A stretch of 64,000 nt of DNA from Planctomycetota bacterium (GTDB lineage: Bacteria; Planctomycetota; OFTM77), in contig JAJDCO010000057.1 of NCBI GenBank assembly GCA_029260795.1, positions 1 through 64,000 on the forward strand, read 5' to 3'. The notes under the pieces were generated by a model, which ran no database searches, was not told the DNA's origin, and worked only from the letters and a program-made list of their open reading frames with translations. The translations under genes and the position numbers were made by a program. This document shows positions 1 through 8,889 of the stretch, one piece after another; position 1 is the first letter of the stretch; each line of letters starts with the position of its first letter.

Positions 1-1
1 G

Positions 2-121
2 TTAGCTTTGGAGTGGTCTCTGCCGCGGGGAGTGAACTGATTCGGGAAGCCCATCCATCATCGTGTCGAACAACTTGCCGATGGACTTGCCCCTCATCTC
101 ATTGATGTAGGAGCTACCATG
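2..121 (-). pseudogene. C-terminal fragment of an unrecognised protein
   Basis: On the minus strand an open frame runs from about 121 to a TAA at 2-4 and encodes about 39 residues (GSSYINEMRGKSIGKLF then DTMMDGLPESVHSPR). A TGA lies just upstream, at 122-124, and there is no start codon, so only the 3' end of a gene remains. The composition is protein-like, but I do not recognise the family; a transposase remnant is possible. It abuts the equally truncated SBBP gene on the other strand. Confidence 0.3.
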
Positions 122-130
122 TCATCGCCA

Positions 131-149
131 GTCCGTCCGTCCGTCCGTC
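131..149. repeat. (GTCC)n tetranucleotide repeat
   Basis: Four GTCC units plus GTC lie at the 5' edge of the recognisable SBBP coding sequence. The unit length is not a multiple of three, so a change in copy number would shift any frame that crosses it. Confidence 0.8.
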
Positions 150-230
150 TCTATACTCGGGCCGGTTCAACCGACGTACGGAGGCGCCACGCCTGGTCTC
201 GGCTCCGACGGATTCGTCAGCCACTTCGTC

Positions 231-1109
231 ATGGCGGGTGCCGGCGGCGGAGGCACGGACCTGAGGTATTCCACCTACCTCGGCGGTGAGGCCGACGATC
301 GGTGTACGGCCGTGGTCGTCAATCCAGACGCGGGCCTGCCGGCGCCCGAGGTCGTCGTGGTCGGTGCGACTTCATCGACGGGATTCCCGACGAGGCCGGG
401 CGCTTTCTCAGGGTCGAGCTTCGGTGGGTTGGATGCCTTCGTGAGCCGCGTCCGGTTTGGCGGTAATGGTATCGCCGACTTGCAAGCGTCGACCTACCTC
501 GGAGGGACCGACGACGATGGGGCCCTGGGAGTCGTGCTGCACGATTCGGGTCTCTCCCAGCTCGTGACCGTCGTGGGCGAGACGCAGTCGAGTGACTTCG
601 CGACGGTCGCCTCGTCATTCGATACCACCCACAACGGCGGCCGAGACGGCTTTGCGACGCGCTTCAACTCGACGTTGTCGACGATCAGCATCGGTTGGTC
701 GACCTATCTCGGTGGCTCGAACGACGACGTGATCTTCGACGTGGCCATCGTTCCGGGCTCGACGACCAAAGTCAATGTCTGCGGCGAGACGGCTTCTTCC
801 AACTTCCCGGTCGGTCCCTTCGGAATGGTCAGTCCCACGCCCTGGGACAGCACGTTCAACGGCGCGATCGACGCCTTCGCCGTGCGCTTCAACGGGACGG
901 GCCAACCGAGCTGCGGGACGTTCCTGGGCTCGGATGGCATCGAGCGCGCCCGAGGGATCTCTCCCGATGGCGCGGCGAACATCGTCGTCGCCGGCGAGAC
1001 GACCTCGACTGGATTCCCGACCACGGCCGGGTCCCTTCAGGTCAACTATCGAGGCGGGACGAGCGACGGCTTCGTGACCAAGTTCCGCATCGCGGCACTG
1101 GGCCGGTAG
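231..1109 (+). CDS. SBBP-repeat protein, 5' truncated
   Basis: The protein consists of about four SBBP (beta-propeller) repeats with cores such as STYLGG..DD, GETxSSxFP and DGFxTxF. Coding similarity clearly starts before the only in-frame ATG (231): codons from about 153 read ILGPVQPTYGG and then GSDGFVSHF, typical repeat text, and the frame is open back to a TAG at 108-110. There is no signal peptide and no N-terminal domain like that of the next gene, so this is probably the 3' remnant of a larger secreted propeller protein. Unlike the complete paralogues at 1186-3717 and 30797-32674, it also lacks their shared C-terminal module. A strong hairpin follows at 1131-1159. It may not be functional. 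Confidence 0.6.
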   Translation: MAGAGGGGTDLRYSTYLGGEADDRCTAVVVNPDAGLPAPEVVVVGATSSTGFPTRPGAFSGSSFGGLDAFVSRVRFGGNGIADLQASTYLGGTDDDGALGVVLHDSGLSQLVTVVGETQSSDFATVASSFDTTHNGGRDGFATRFNSTLSTISIGWSTYLGGSNDDVIFDVAIVPGSTTKVNVCGETASSNFPVGPFGMVSPTPWDSTFNGAIDAFAVRFNGTGQPSCGTFLGSDGIERARGISPDGAANIVVAGETTSTGFPTTAGSLQVNYRGGTSDGFVTKFRIAALGR

Positions 1110-1130
1110 GCGAGCCCACGACCAGCAATG

Positions 1131-1159
1131 AGAGAGGGGAGCCTGGAGCTCCCCTCTCT
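1131..1159 (+). terminator. Hairpin terminator candidate
   Basis: A perfect 12-bp inverted repeat (AGAGAGGGGAGC and its complement) with a 5-nt loop lies 21 bases after the stop of the SBBP remnant. Only two T residues follow, so Rho-independent action is not certain. The ribosome binding site of the next gene begins just beyond it. Confidence 0.55.
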
Positions 1160-1185
1160 TGGAGCGAAGACGAAGAGGAAGATCG

Positions 1186-3717
1186 ATGCGACGCTTCATC
1201 ATTGTCAGCGGATCCTTGGCCGGACTGGTCCTTGCGATGAGCTTCTTGATGATCTCCCACGAAGACGAGCCGGTTGACGTGCCCAACGAGAGCGCTCGAA
1301 GCGAGCTACGAGAGCCGCTCTCGTCTCGGCAGACCGTCGAGGCGCCGGCGACCCCCTTCGCGATCATCGAGAACCGCGGCCAATGGCCTTGCCCAGATCC
1401 ATTCGTTGCGGAATGGCAGGGTGTGACGGCTCGCTTCGCTCCGGATCGGATGCTGCTCCAGCGAGCGGAGCCTGCGGGCGACTCGCCGGCAGGGCGCGGT
1501 GTTCTCGTGAGCTTCTCCTTCGAAGGGGCTTCCGAATCGGTTCTTCTCGAGGGGGAGCGACCGCTTCCTGGACAGTACAACTTCTTCCAGAGTCGGGACC
1601 CGGGCTCTTGGCGCACAGGCGTATCCGGCTATGCCGCGATTCGATATCGCGAGCTGTATTCGGGCATCGATGTGATCGTTCGACAGGGAGAGGTCGGGTT
1701 CGAGTACGACCTTCGCCTCGAACCGGGTCGGGATCTCGAAGACGTCGTGATCCGCTGTGACGGTGCCCAATCGCTCGAAGTCCGAGCCGATGGCTCGCTC
1801 GCGCTGCAAACGGAGATCGGGCCGATCCTCCAAAAGCCACCCGTGACTTGGTTCGAGAGCGTTTCGGGCGAGCGCGAGCTCGTCGACTGTCGCTACCGGC
1901 GGGTCGACGAGCGGCGGTTCGGCTTCGTCGTCGAGCGGACGGACGCCACGAGAACGCTGGTCGTCGATCCAGGCCTCGAGTGGTCGACCTTCTTGGGAGG
2001 GAAGTCGCGCGATGAGGTCCTCGGGATCGGCATGGATTCTCAAGGGGGAGTGGTCGCCGTCGGCATGACATTCGGCAAGGGGTTCCCGACGACGCCAGGC
2101 GCCTTCGACACCGACGCCTACGACGGCGGCAACGCCTTCATCACGCGGTTCGATCCTTCTGGGCAGAGTCTGGTGTTCTCGACGCTTCTAGGCACGGAGA
2201 GCCTGGCCACCGGTGTCGTCGTCGGACCGGGGGATGTCATGACTGTGTGCGGGGAGGCCGCATTCTCGGCCGATTTTCCGACGACCCCCGGTGCCTACGA
2301 CCGAACCTGGGGATTCCATGACGCCTTCGTGACGAGACTCAGCCCGACGGGGGATGCACTCGTCTTCTCGACCTTCCTCGGCGGCTCGACGTTCGAGGAC
2401 TGCTGGGACCTTGCTTTGAATGCGAATGGCGATGTCGCAGTCGTCGGACGTACGAATTCAATCGACTTCCCCACGACTCCTGGAGCCTTCGACCGCACGC
2501 ACAACCTCGGGGCAGGTGACGCATATTTGAGCATCCTCGATACGACCGGGAGCTCTCTTCTCTACTCGACCTTCTTGGGTGGTTCGGGAAGCGAGACCGC
2601 CATAGGAGTGGTGCTCCATGAATCGGGTCATGCTTTCGTGGCCGGCGCGACGGCCTCGGCGAACTTCCCGACTACGCCCGGAGCCTTCGATCGATCCTTT
2701 GAAGGTGCTTGGTCGGCATTCGTGGCACGCATCGATCCTCACAGCAATCAACTCACATACTCGACGCTATTGTCGGGTTCGACGGGGGAAGGAGCCCTTT
2801 CGATCTGCGTCGACTCCCAAGGCCGCTCGACGGTCACAGGTTGGACCGTGTCTCCCGACTACCCGACGACGTCGGGGGCTTTTGATACGATATTCGGTGG
2901 CGGGGTGTGGCAAGACGCCTTCGTAACGCGTCTCGATCCGACTGGGAGCTCTTTGATCTTCTCGACTTTTCTTGGTGGCACGGGAGAAGACCGAGGAAGG
3001 AGGGTCCTCCTCGACTCCGATGGAAGTGTCGTGGTCGTTGGACGCACCCGCTCCATGGACTTTCCCGTCGTGCCCGGGTCCTATCGGTTGACCCATCCGA
3101 GCGCCGGCGCCGGCTACGTCAGCTTCGTGACCCATCTCGATGCCACCGGTCAGGAGCTCCTCTACTCGACCTACATCGGGAGCACGCTCGAGGACCAGAT
3201 CTACGCCGCTCACCTCGATTCCGACGGCGTCGTGACGATCGGTGGCTTCACCGCGGGGACCGATTTCCCGGTGACCGAGAACGCCTTCGATCCCACCTAC
3301 AACGAGACGAACAACTGGTGGGATGCCTTCCTCGCCCGAGTCCCGCTCGGTCCGATCATTCACCTGAACGGCGTACCCGCCAGCGGCAACGCCATCAGCT
3401 TCCGGGTCCGATCGGTTCCCCGGAGCCAGGTCGGCCAGCTTGCCCAGGTGGTCGTGAGCTGTAGCGGCGATGCCGGGATTCCACTACCTGGCGGCGAGAC
3501 CTTACCGCTGACGCTCGACCCGTGCGTCCTCTGGACCCTGAGGCAAGGCTTCCTCTTCCGAAGCGTCGTGGACGCCCAAGGAAAGGCGACGACTCCCACG
3601 TTCCCGATGCCCAAGCTGCCGAGTGGCTTGACGCTCACGACAGCCGCTGTCGTAATCGACCCGACCACCGGGGCGATCTCCTCCGTGAGCTGCCCGATGG
3701 CGTTCCAAACACAGTGA
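1186..3717 (+). CDS. Secreted SBBP-repeat protein with N-terminal DUF7948-like domain
   Basis: An 843-residue exported protein. I chose ATG 1186 because GAGGAAG precedes it and it opens directly with MRRFIIVSGSLAGLVLAMSF, a signal or anchor segment; an upstream in-frame ATG at 1159 would add nine charged residues. Residues about 50-260 contain ENRGQW, the typical opening of the DUF7948 domain that precedes SBBP propellers. About eight SBBP repeats follow (STFLGG, DFPTTPGAFD and DAFVTRLDPTG cores). The last ~120 residues form a separate module with LAQVVVSCSG and AAVVIDPTTG, ending in FQTQ, that recurs in other secreted proteins of this window. A cell-surface or extracellular role is likely; the ligand is unknown. 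Confidence 0.85.
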   Translation: MRRFIIVSGSLAGLVLAMSFLMISHEDEPVDVPNESARSELREPLSSRQTVEAPATPFAIIENRGQWPCPDPFVAEWQGVTARFAPDRMLLQRAEPAGDSPAGRGVLVSFSFEGASESVLLEGERPLPGQYNFFQSRDPGSWRTGVSGYAAIRYRELYSGIDVIVRQGEVGFEYDLRLEPGRDLEDVVIRCDGAQSLEVRADGSLALQTEIGPILQKPPVTWFESVSGERELVDCRYRRVDERRFGFVVERTDATRTLVVDPGLEWSTFLGGKSRDEVLGIGMDSQGGVVAVGMTFGKGFPTTPGAFDTDAYDGGNAFITRFDPSGQSLVFSTLLGTESLATGVVVGPGDVMTVCGEAAFSADFPTTPGAYDRTWGFHDAFVTRLSPTGDALVFSTFLGGSTFEDCWDLALNANGDVAVVGRTNSIDFPTTPGAFDRTHNLGAGDAYLSILDTTGSSLLYSTFLGGSGSETAIGVVLHESGHAFVAGATASANFPTTPGAFDRSFEGAWSAFVARIDPHSNQLTYSTLLSGSTGEGALSICVDSQGRSTVTGWTVSPDYPTTSGAFDTIFGGGVWQDAFVTRLDPTGSSLIFSTFLGGTGEDRGRRVLLDSDGSVVVVGRTRSMDFPVVPGSYRLTHPSAGAGYVSFVTHLDATGQELLYSTYIGSTLEDQIYAAHLDSDGVVTIGGFTAGTDFPVTENAFDPTYNETNNWWDAFLARVPLGPIIHLNGVPASGNAISFRVRSVPRSQVGQLAQVVVSCSGDAGIPLPGGETLPLTLDPCVLWTLRQGFLFRSVVDAQGKATTPTFPMPKLPSGLTLTTAAVVIDPTTGAISSVSCPMAFQTQ

Positions 3718-3856
3718 AGGCGTCGCTCGTCCCAGGGGGCGAGCGCGTACTGTCTTCTGGCAACCGGACGGGCTAGACTGACTCCCGCTTCGAGTTGGCG
3801 ACGGATACCAACCGACGCTTCCAGCGCCACGACTCTGCGAGGACCGTCGAACCGTC

Positions 3857-4825
3857 ATGCGCTTTCCCCGATCTCGACCTCGTCGGTTGCGACGCGGCGC
3901 GGCTTGGCGCGCGATGGTGCGCGAGACGCGCCTGAGCCGTGAGCAGCTCGTCATGCCGCTCTTCGTTCGGGACATGCCCGAGGAGCGGCGAGCGATCGCC
4001 TCCATGCCGGGGCAATCGCAGCTCTCGCTGACGGCGCTCGTCACGGAAGCGCGCGAGCTGTATCGGCGAGGCGTTCCCGCGATCATCCTGTTCGGGATTC
4101 CCGAGCACAAGGACGCCCAAGGCAGCGAGGGGCATTCTCCCGACGGGATCATCGCGCGGGCGATCGCGGCCGTGAAAGACGCTGTGCCCGAGCTGCTCGT
4201 GTTCGCGGACGTCTGCCTGTGTGAGTACACGGACCACGGGCACTGCGGTGTGCTCGTCGACGGAGACGTCGACAACGACGCGACGCTTCCACTCCTCGCA
4301 CGGGAAGCGATCACCTACGCTCGGGCCGGTGCCGACGTCATTGCGCCGAGCGACATGATGGACGGTCGCGTCGGCGCGATCCGCGACGCGCTCGACGAGA
4401 ACGGATTTCAGGATCGCTCGATCGTCTCCTACGCCGTCAAGTATGCCTCGGCCTTCTACGGCCCGTTTCGAGCTGCGGCCGAGAGCGCGCCCCAGGAGGG
4501 GGATCGTCGCGGTTACCAGATGGACCCGGCCAACGTTCGCGAGGCCTTTCGTGAGGCCGCCCTCGATCTCGAAGAGGGCGCCGATGTCCTGATGGTCAAA
4601 CCGGCGCTCGCCTACCTCGACGTGCTGCGCGCGCTGCGCGATCGCTTCGACGTCCCTCTCGCCGCCTACAGCGTCAGCGGCGAGTACGCCATGGTCGAGG
4701 CGGCCGCCGCCGCCGGGCACATCGACCGTCGGGCCGTGATCCTGGAGACTCTGGGCAGCGTTCGGCGCGCCGGTGCCGACATCCTTCTCACCTACTGGGC
4801 GGGCGAGGTCGCGGAATGGCTCTGA
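3857..4825 (+). CDS. hemB: Delta-aminolevulinic acid dehydratase (porphobilinogen synthase)
   Basis: Condenses two 5-aminolevulinate molecules to porphobilinogen in cytosolic tetrapyrrole synthesis. The 322 residues match the usual family length. The N-terminus ([13 protein letters not shown] then VRETRLS) fits known HemB starts. The zinc-type cysteine cluster is intact ([14 protein letters not shown]). Both catalytic lysines are visible, in SYAVKYAS and in [12 protein letters not shown], and [14 protein letters not shown] is the standard family motif. No clear Shine-Dalgarno precedes the ATG. The 3' end overlaps the start of the FGE-like lipoprotein gene, so the two are probably translationally coupled. 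Confidence 0.97.
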   Translation: MRFPRSRPRRLRRGAAWRAMVRETRLSREQLVMPLFVRDMPEERRAIASMPGQSQLSLTALVTEARELYRRGVPAIILFGIPEHKDAQGSEGHSPDGIIARAIAAVKDAVPELLVFADVCLCEYTDHGHCGVLVDGDVDNDATLPLLAREAITYARAGADVIAPSDMMDGRVGAIRDALDENGFQDRSIVSYAVKYASAFYGPFRAAAESAPQEGDRRGYQMDPANVREAFREAALDLEEGADVLMVKPALAYLDVLRALRDRFDVPLAAYSVSGEYAMVEAAAAAGHIDRRAVILETLGSVRRAGADILLTYWAGEVAEWL

Positions 4826-5775
4826 TGGCTCGAGCTTGGCCGATCGTCTTCTTCGTGGGCCTGTTGGTCGCGTGCGGCGATGGCGAGGAAGGAGACGTTC
4901 GACGCGATCGGCTGAGGTTGCGACTCCACGATCTCGGGCGGATGGCGTTTCAAAGTGCGGGCGTCGCGGCTCGGGATGCGGCCGAGCTCGCCTTCGACTC
5001 CGCCAGCGTCGAGAAGCCGTTCTTCATCGACCGCTTCGAGGTGACCAACCGCGCCTTCGCCGACTTCGTCGAGGCGACGGGCTACGAAGGCACGGGTCCC
5101 GGCTTCTTGCATCATTGGACGACCGTCGAAGGCAAGCGCCGGTGCCCGGTCGATCGGGAGGACGATCCCGTCGTCTGGGTCTCCTACCGCGACGCGGTCG
5201 CCTACTCCGAGTGGCGAGGCATGCGGCTGCCGCGTGCGGCGGAATGGCAGCTCGCCGCGCGAGGGGATACCGAGCGACCGTATCCGTGGGGTCGGAGCAC
5301 CGACGTCTCGACTCGGGCCAACGTGCTCAGTACGCGATTCTTCCGCTCGGCGCCGGTCGGGTTCTTCGAGAGCGGACGCTCCGACATCGGCTGCTACGAC
5401 TTGGTCGGCAACGTCTGGGAGTGGAGCGCCACGCCCGGACCGCGACCCGGAACCCGACTCCAGCTCGGCGGCGCCTTCAACACGCCCGCCGGCTCGGTGG
5501 CTCGAACGTCCGTGCATCCCTTCCTCGGCGACGGGGACCTGTGGCTGCAAGGGGAAGCGAACCGATCGGCCGATCGGGGCTTCCGCTGTTGCGTCGACGC
5601 CGAGGCGTTTCTCGAGACGGTGATGGGGGACTTGTCCAGCGCGCCCGATCTCCCGGAGAGCCTGCAGCTCCGAGCGGCGTTGGAGCGGCATCCGGCGGAG
5701 GCGCGCACCCTGGCGGCGACGATCGCCCGGCGCCATTCGAGCGCCGACTGGGTCGCCGAGCTCGAGCCTCGATGA
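4816..5775 (+). CDS. FGE-like (formylglycine-generating enzyme fold) lipoprotein
   Basis: 319 residues with an export signal and lipobox near residue 20 (GLLVACG), so probably a membrane-anchored lipoprotein. Residues about 55-270 form an FGE-sulfatase fold, with [32 protein letters not shown] and RGFRCC. The two catalytic cysteines of true formylglycine-generating enzymes lie before the final GFRC motif; that stretch contains none here, so sulfatase activation is unlikely and a structural or binding role is more probable. The start overlaps the hemB stop; ATG 4816 has GAGGT upstream, while ATG 4825 would give a TGATG overlap. The 3' end overlaps rsmA by four bases. Confidence 0.85.
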   Translation: MALMARAWPIVFFVGLLVACGDGEEGDVRRDRLRLRLHDLGRMAFQSAGVAARDAAELAFDSASVEKPFFIDRFEVTNRAFADFVEATGYEGTGPGFLHHWTTVEGKRRCPVDREDDPVVWVSYRDAVAYSEWRGMRLPRAAEWQLAARGDTERPYPWGRSTDVSTRANVLSTRFFRSAPVGFFESGRSDIGCYDLVGNVWEWSATPGPRPGTRLQLGGAFNTPAGSVARTSVHPFLGDGDLWLQGEANRSADRGFRCCVDAEAFLETVMGDLSSAPDLPESLQLRAALERHPAEARTLAATIARRHSSADWVAELEPR

Positions 5776-6686
5776 GCGAGGACGTGGCGAGCCGATTCGC
5801 GGCCACCTGGCGGGAGAGCAAGGCTCGCCTTCGAGAGAGTGGCTTTCGTCCTCGCCGCAATCTTGGGCAGAACTTCCTGACCGATGGGCGGGTGGCGGCG
5901 CGCATCCTCGAGGCGGCGGCGGCGGAAGGGAAGTGGCGCACGCTCGAGATCGGCACGGGGCCGGGAACTCTGACGCGTGTCCTCGCGGATCTGCCCGGTG
6001 ACGTCGTCACCTTCGAGATCGACCCCCGGATCGCGGAGGTCGCGGCCGAAGCTCTGTCGGGGCTCGAGTCGGTCCACCAGATCCTCGGCGATTGCCTGGC
6101 GGGCAAGCACCGGCTGGCGGAGCCGCTGCTGGAAGCGATCCGTGAGGGAGCCGCGCGCTACGAGGGGCGAGTGCGGGTGGTGGCGAATCTGCCCTACTCG
6201 ATCGCCGCGCCGTTGATCTTGGGCTTGCTCGAGGCCGAGATCTGCCCTCGTCGGCTGATCGTCATGGTCCAACGAGAGGTCGCTGAGCGCCTGATGGCCG
6301 CCCCGGGCGGCAAGGAGTATGGAGCGCTCTCGGTGCTGTGCCAGTGGCTGGCGCTTGTCGAGCGGGTGGTCGAGGTGCCACCGGACCGGTTCTGGCCGGC
6401 GCCCGAGGTGCGATCGACGGTGCTGCGGCTGGAGCCCCGGTCGGGCGGCGCCGACGATCGTGCGCACTATCGCGCCTATAAATCAATGGTACAGAGCGGT
6501 TTTCGTCAGAGGCGCAAGATGTTGACCTCGGTTTGGCGAGGGCTGAGCTCGGTGGGAGCGTCGCTGGAGGCGTTGGGAAAGGACGCCCGGGCGCGTATCG
6601 AGTCCCTGACGCCGGAGGAGCAATGGACGCTGTGCGCGTCGGTGGCGAGCGCAAATCCGGGTGGGGCGACCCAGAAAACGCCCTGA
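5772..6686 (+). CDS. rsmA: 16S rRNA (adenine1518/1519-N6)-dimethyltransferase
   Basis: Also called KsgA. Dimethylates two adjacent adenines in the 3' hairpin of 16S rRNA late in 30S assembly, using S-adenosylmethionine. 304 residues, normal length. Motifs in order are RRNLGQNFL (about residue 29), the SAM-binding EIGTGPGTL (about 59), FEIDPRI, the catalytic VANLPYSIAAPLI (about 137) and QSGFRQRRKML near the C-terminus. The start overlaps the preceding stop as ATGA. A longer open frame upstream is only a shadow of the hemB and FGE-like genes. Confidence 0.96.
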   Translation: MSEDVASRFAATWRESKARLRESGFRPRRNLGQNFLTDGRVAARILEAAAAEGKWRTLEIGTGPGTLTRVLADLPGDVVTFEIDPRIAEVAAEALSGLESVHQILGDCLAGKHRLAEPLLEAIREGAARYEGRVRVVANLPYSIAAPLILGLLEAEICPRRLIVMVQREVAERLMAAPGGKEYGALSVLCQWLALVERVVEVPPDRFWPAPEVRSTVLRLEPRSGGADDRAHYRAYKSMVQSGFRQRRKMLTSVWRGLSSVGASLEALGKDARARIESLTPEEQWTLCASVASANPGGATQKTP

Positions 6687-6826
6687 AAACCTCTGGAGTG
6701 AACAAAACTGGGGCGACGTCCGTCCGAGTACTGGGCGCTGTCGCTCTGCCCGGGCCGTTTCCCCAAGCCCGCGGCTGACAGCCTCCTCTCGCCCACCGGG
6801 GAGCCTGCATCTTTTTCCTTCCGACT

Positions 6827-6855
6827 TTGACTCTCACACTCCGAGTTTTTATATT
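6827..6855 (+). promoter_or_regulatory. Sigma-70 promoter of the dnaG-rpoD operon
   Basis: TTGACT (6827-6832), a 17-bp spacer and TATATT (6850-6855) make a near-consensus promoter in an otherwise GC-rich region. Transcription should start at about 6862. That is past the GTG at 6858, which argues that dnaG starts further in, at the TTG at 6903. Confidence 0.75.
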
Positions 6856-6902
6856 CCGTGATCTTTAGCGCAACAGGCCAACACAGAGCTCGAGGTGGCG
6901 GT

Positions 6903-8765
6903 TTGGATCGGGGGACGAGCCACGATGTCGTCGCCCGCGTCAAGGACGCTGTCGACATCGTCGACGTAGTCGGCGACCGCATTCCTCTGAAGCAACGGGG
7001 ACGGAGCTTCATCGCTCTCTGTCCGTTTCATGCCGAGAAGACTCCTTCTTTCCACGTTCACTCCGATCGTCAGTTCTACCACTGCTTTGGGTGCGGCGCG
7101 GGAGGAGATGTCCTCCGATTCGTTCAGGACTTCGACAAGCTCACATTCGGCGAGGCGCTCGACTTGTTGGCGTCTCGGGTCGGTATCACGATCGAGAGAG
7201 GTCGCAGCCGGGATGGAGCATCGACGAGCCAACGCGGTCGATTGCTCAAGCTTCTCGAGTGGTCTTGCCACCACTTCGAGCAGCAGCTGTCCTCGGAATC
7301 GGGCCAGGAGGCCAGGAGCTATCTGGAGAAACGAGGACTGGGGGAGCGAGTCGCGCAGACGTTTCGGATGGGGTTCGCGCCTCCGGGCTGGGACCACCTC
7401 CTGCAGCGCGCTCAAAAGCAGGGCATCGAGCCCAAAGAGCTGGAAGAAGCGGGTCTCGTCACGGCGAGATCGGAGGGGAGCGGCTATTACGATCGTTTCC
7501 GGGGTCGCCTGATGTTCCCGATCGCAGATGCGACGGGCAAGATTGTCGGGTTCGGCGCCCGCAGTCTCGGCGACGAGGAGCCGAAGTACCTCAACTCACC
7601 TGAAGGGCCGCTCTTCAGCAAGCGACGGTTGCTCTACGGATTGAACCAGGCACGCAAACAGTTCACGCCCGACCACCCGCCAGTGGTCGTCGAAGGCTAC
7701 ACGGACGTCATGGCGGCGCACCAGGCCGGCTTCGGTCAGGCCGTGGCGACGCTCGGAACGGCCCTGACGCCGGACCATGCCCGCGTGCTCAAGCGCTACG
7801 GGTCGTCGGTGGTGCTGGTCTTCGACGGGGACTCGGCCGGCAAGAAAGCCGCCGAGCGCGGAAGCGAAGTCTTCGCCCAGGCCGACATCGACCTGCGAGT
7901 CGCCGTGCTGCCGAGTGGCCAGGATCCGTGTGACCTCTTGACTCAGGAGGGAGGTCCGGAAGCCTTCCAGGCCGAGCTGGATCGTTCGGCCGAGCTGATC
8001 GAGTTCTTGCTGATCCAGATCGCCGAGCGCTTCGACGTCACCACGGTCGCGGGACGAGCCCGCGCCGCGGACGAGCTCATTCCGCTGGTCACGAGCGTGC
8101 GCGATCCGTTGCGCCAGTCGCTCTACTTCCAGCGCGTCGCCGAGTCGCTCAAGGTCGAAGAGGCGGTCTTGCGACGCCGAGCCAAGGCGATGCGCGCACC
8201 GGCGCGCCCCCGAGATACACGAGTCGACGACGCGGGGATGTCCGCGACGGCGACGCAGCCGGAGCTCGAGCCGAGCCCGGTCACCAAGAGACGCATGCGA
8301 GCGGAGGAGGAGATTCTCGAGTCCTTCGTTCGCGATTCGAGCTTGTACGTGCGCGCGCTCGAGGAGGCCTGTCGCCTCGATCTCGAGCCGCTGACACGCG
8401 AGGATTTCCAGCATGGTCCGCATCAGGCGCTCTTCGACCGACTGCGTCCGGCCCTCGAGGCCGGCGATCCGGTGAGCGTCGAGCGGCTCGTGAGCGAGGA
8501 CGGAGAGCTTTGGCGCACCATGAGCCGAGTTCTCGCACGACCCGGAGGAGAGGAGCGAGATCTGGAGGCTCAGTTCTACGGAGCCTTGGGACGGTTGCTG
8601 CTCGAACGGATGGAGACGATTTACCGCGATCTGAAGGAGAAGCGATCCGAGGTGCTCGCCCGACAGGACGACACCGAGATCGCCGAGTACTTGCGGGCGG
8701 CCGAAGCGATTCGGCGCCGCATCGAACGCTTTCGGGGCGAGTGGCTGGGGATTGGGTTGGCCTGA
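6903..8765 (+). CDS. dnaG: DNA primase
   Basis: Makes RNA primers for replication. About 620 residues. The CHC2 zinc-binding domain is complete (CPFHAEKTPSFH then FYHCFGCGAGGD), followed by the catalytic core, the TOPRIM elements (VVVEGYTDVMAA, ATLGTAL, VLVFDGDSAGKKA) and a divergent C-terminal helicase-binding domain. An upstream GTG at 6858 would lie before the predicted transcription start; TTG 6903 has AGGTGG about 5 bases upstream and gives an N-terminus (LDRGTSHDVVARVKDAVDIV) close to the family norm. It heads a run into rpoD, the core of the classic macromolecular synthesis operon; rpsU is absent from its usual place in front. Confidence 0.93.
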   Translation: MDRGTSHDVVARVKDAVDIVDVVGDRIPLKQRGRSFIALCPFHAEKTPSFHVHSDRQFYHCFGCGAGGDVLRFVQDFDKLTFGEALDLLASRVGITIERGRSRDGASTSQRGRLLKLLEWSCHHFEQQLSSESGQEARSYLEKRGLGERVAQTFRMGFAPPGWDHLLQRAQKQGIEPKELEEAGLVTARSEGSGYYDRFRGRLMFPIADATGKIVGFGARSLGDEEPKYLNSPEGPLFSKRRLLYGLNQARKQFTPDHPPVVVEGYTDVMAAHQAGFGQAVATLGTALTPDHARVLKRYGSSVVLVFDGDSAGKKAAERGSEVFAQADIDLRVAVLPSGQDPCDLLTQEGGPEAFQAELDRSAELIEFLLIQIAERFDVTTVAGRARAADELIPLVTSVRDPLRQSLYFQRVAESLKVEEAVLRRRAKAMRAPARPRDTRVDDAGMSATATQPELEPSPVTKRRMRAEEEILESFVRDSSLYVRALEEACRLDLEPLTREDFQHGPHQALFDRLRPALEAGDPVSVERLVSEDGELWRTMSRVLARPGGEERDLEAQFYGALGRLLLERMETIYRDLKEKRSEVLARQDDTEIAEYLRAAEAIRRRIERFRGEWLGIGLA

Positions 8766-8889
8766 TCGTGAGCGAGGCGACCCCCCTTTGAGTCATCGAC
8801 GACCCCAGCGGTTGACGGCCGACACGGGAAACCGGGAAGACCGCGACCGACACCCGACCGATTATGAGAAGTAGCGAGACGGAAACAGG

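Noticed and set aside
4773..5771. Long N-terminal extension in the rsmA frame
   Set aside because: Arg/Ser-rich text overlapping the whole FGE-like gene. The rsmA start at 5772 overlaps the previous stop as ATGA and gives a normal length.
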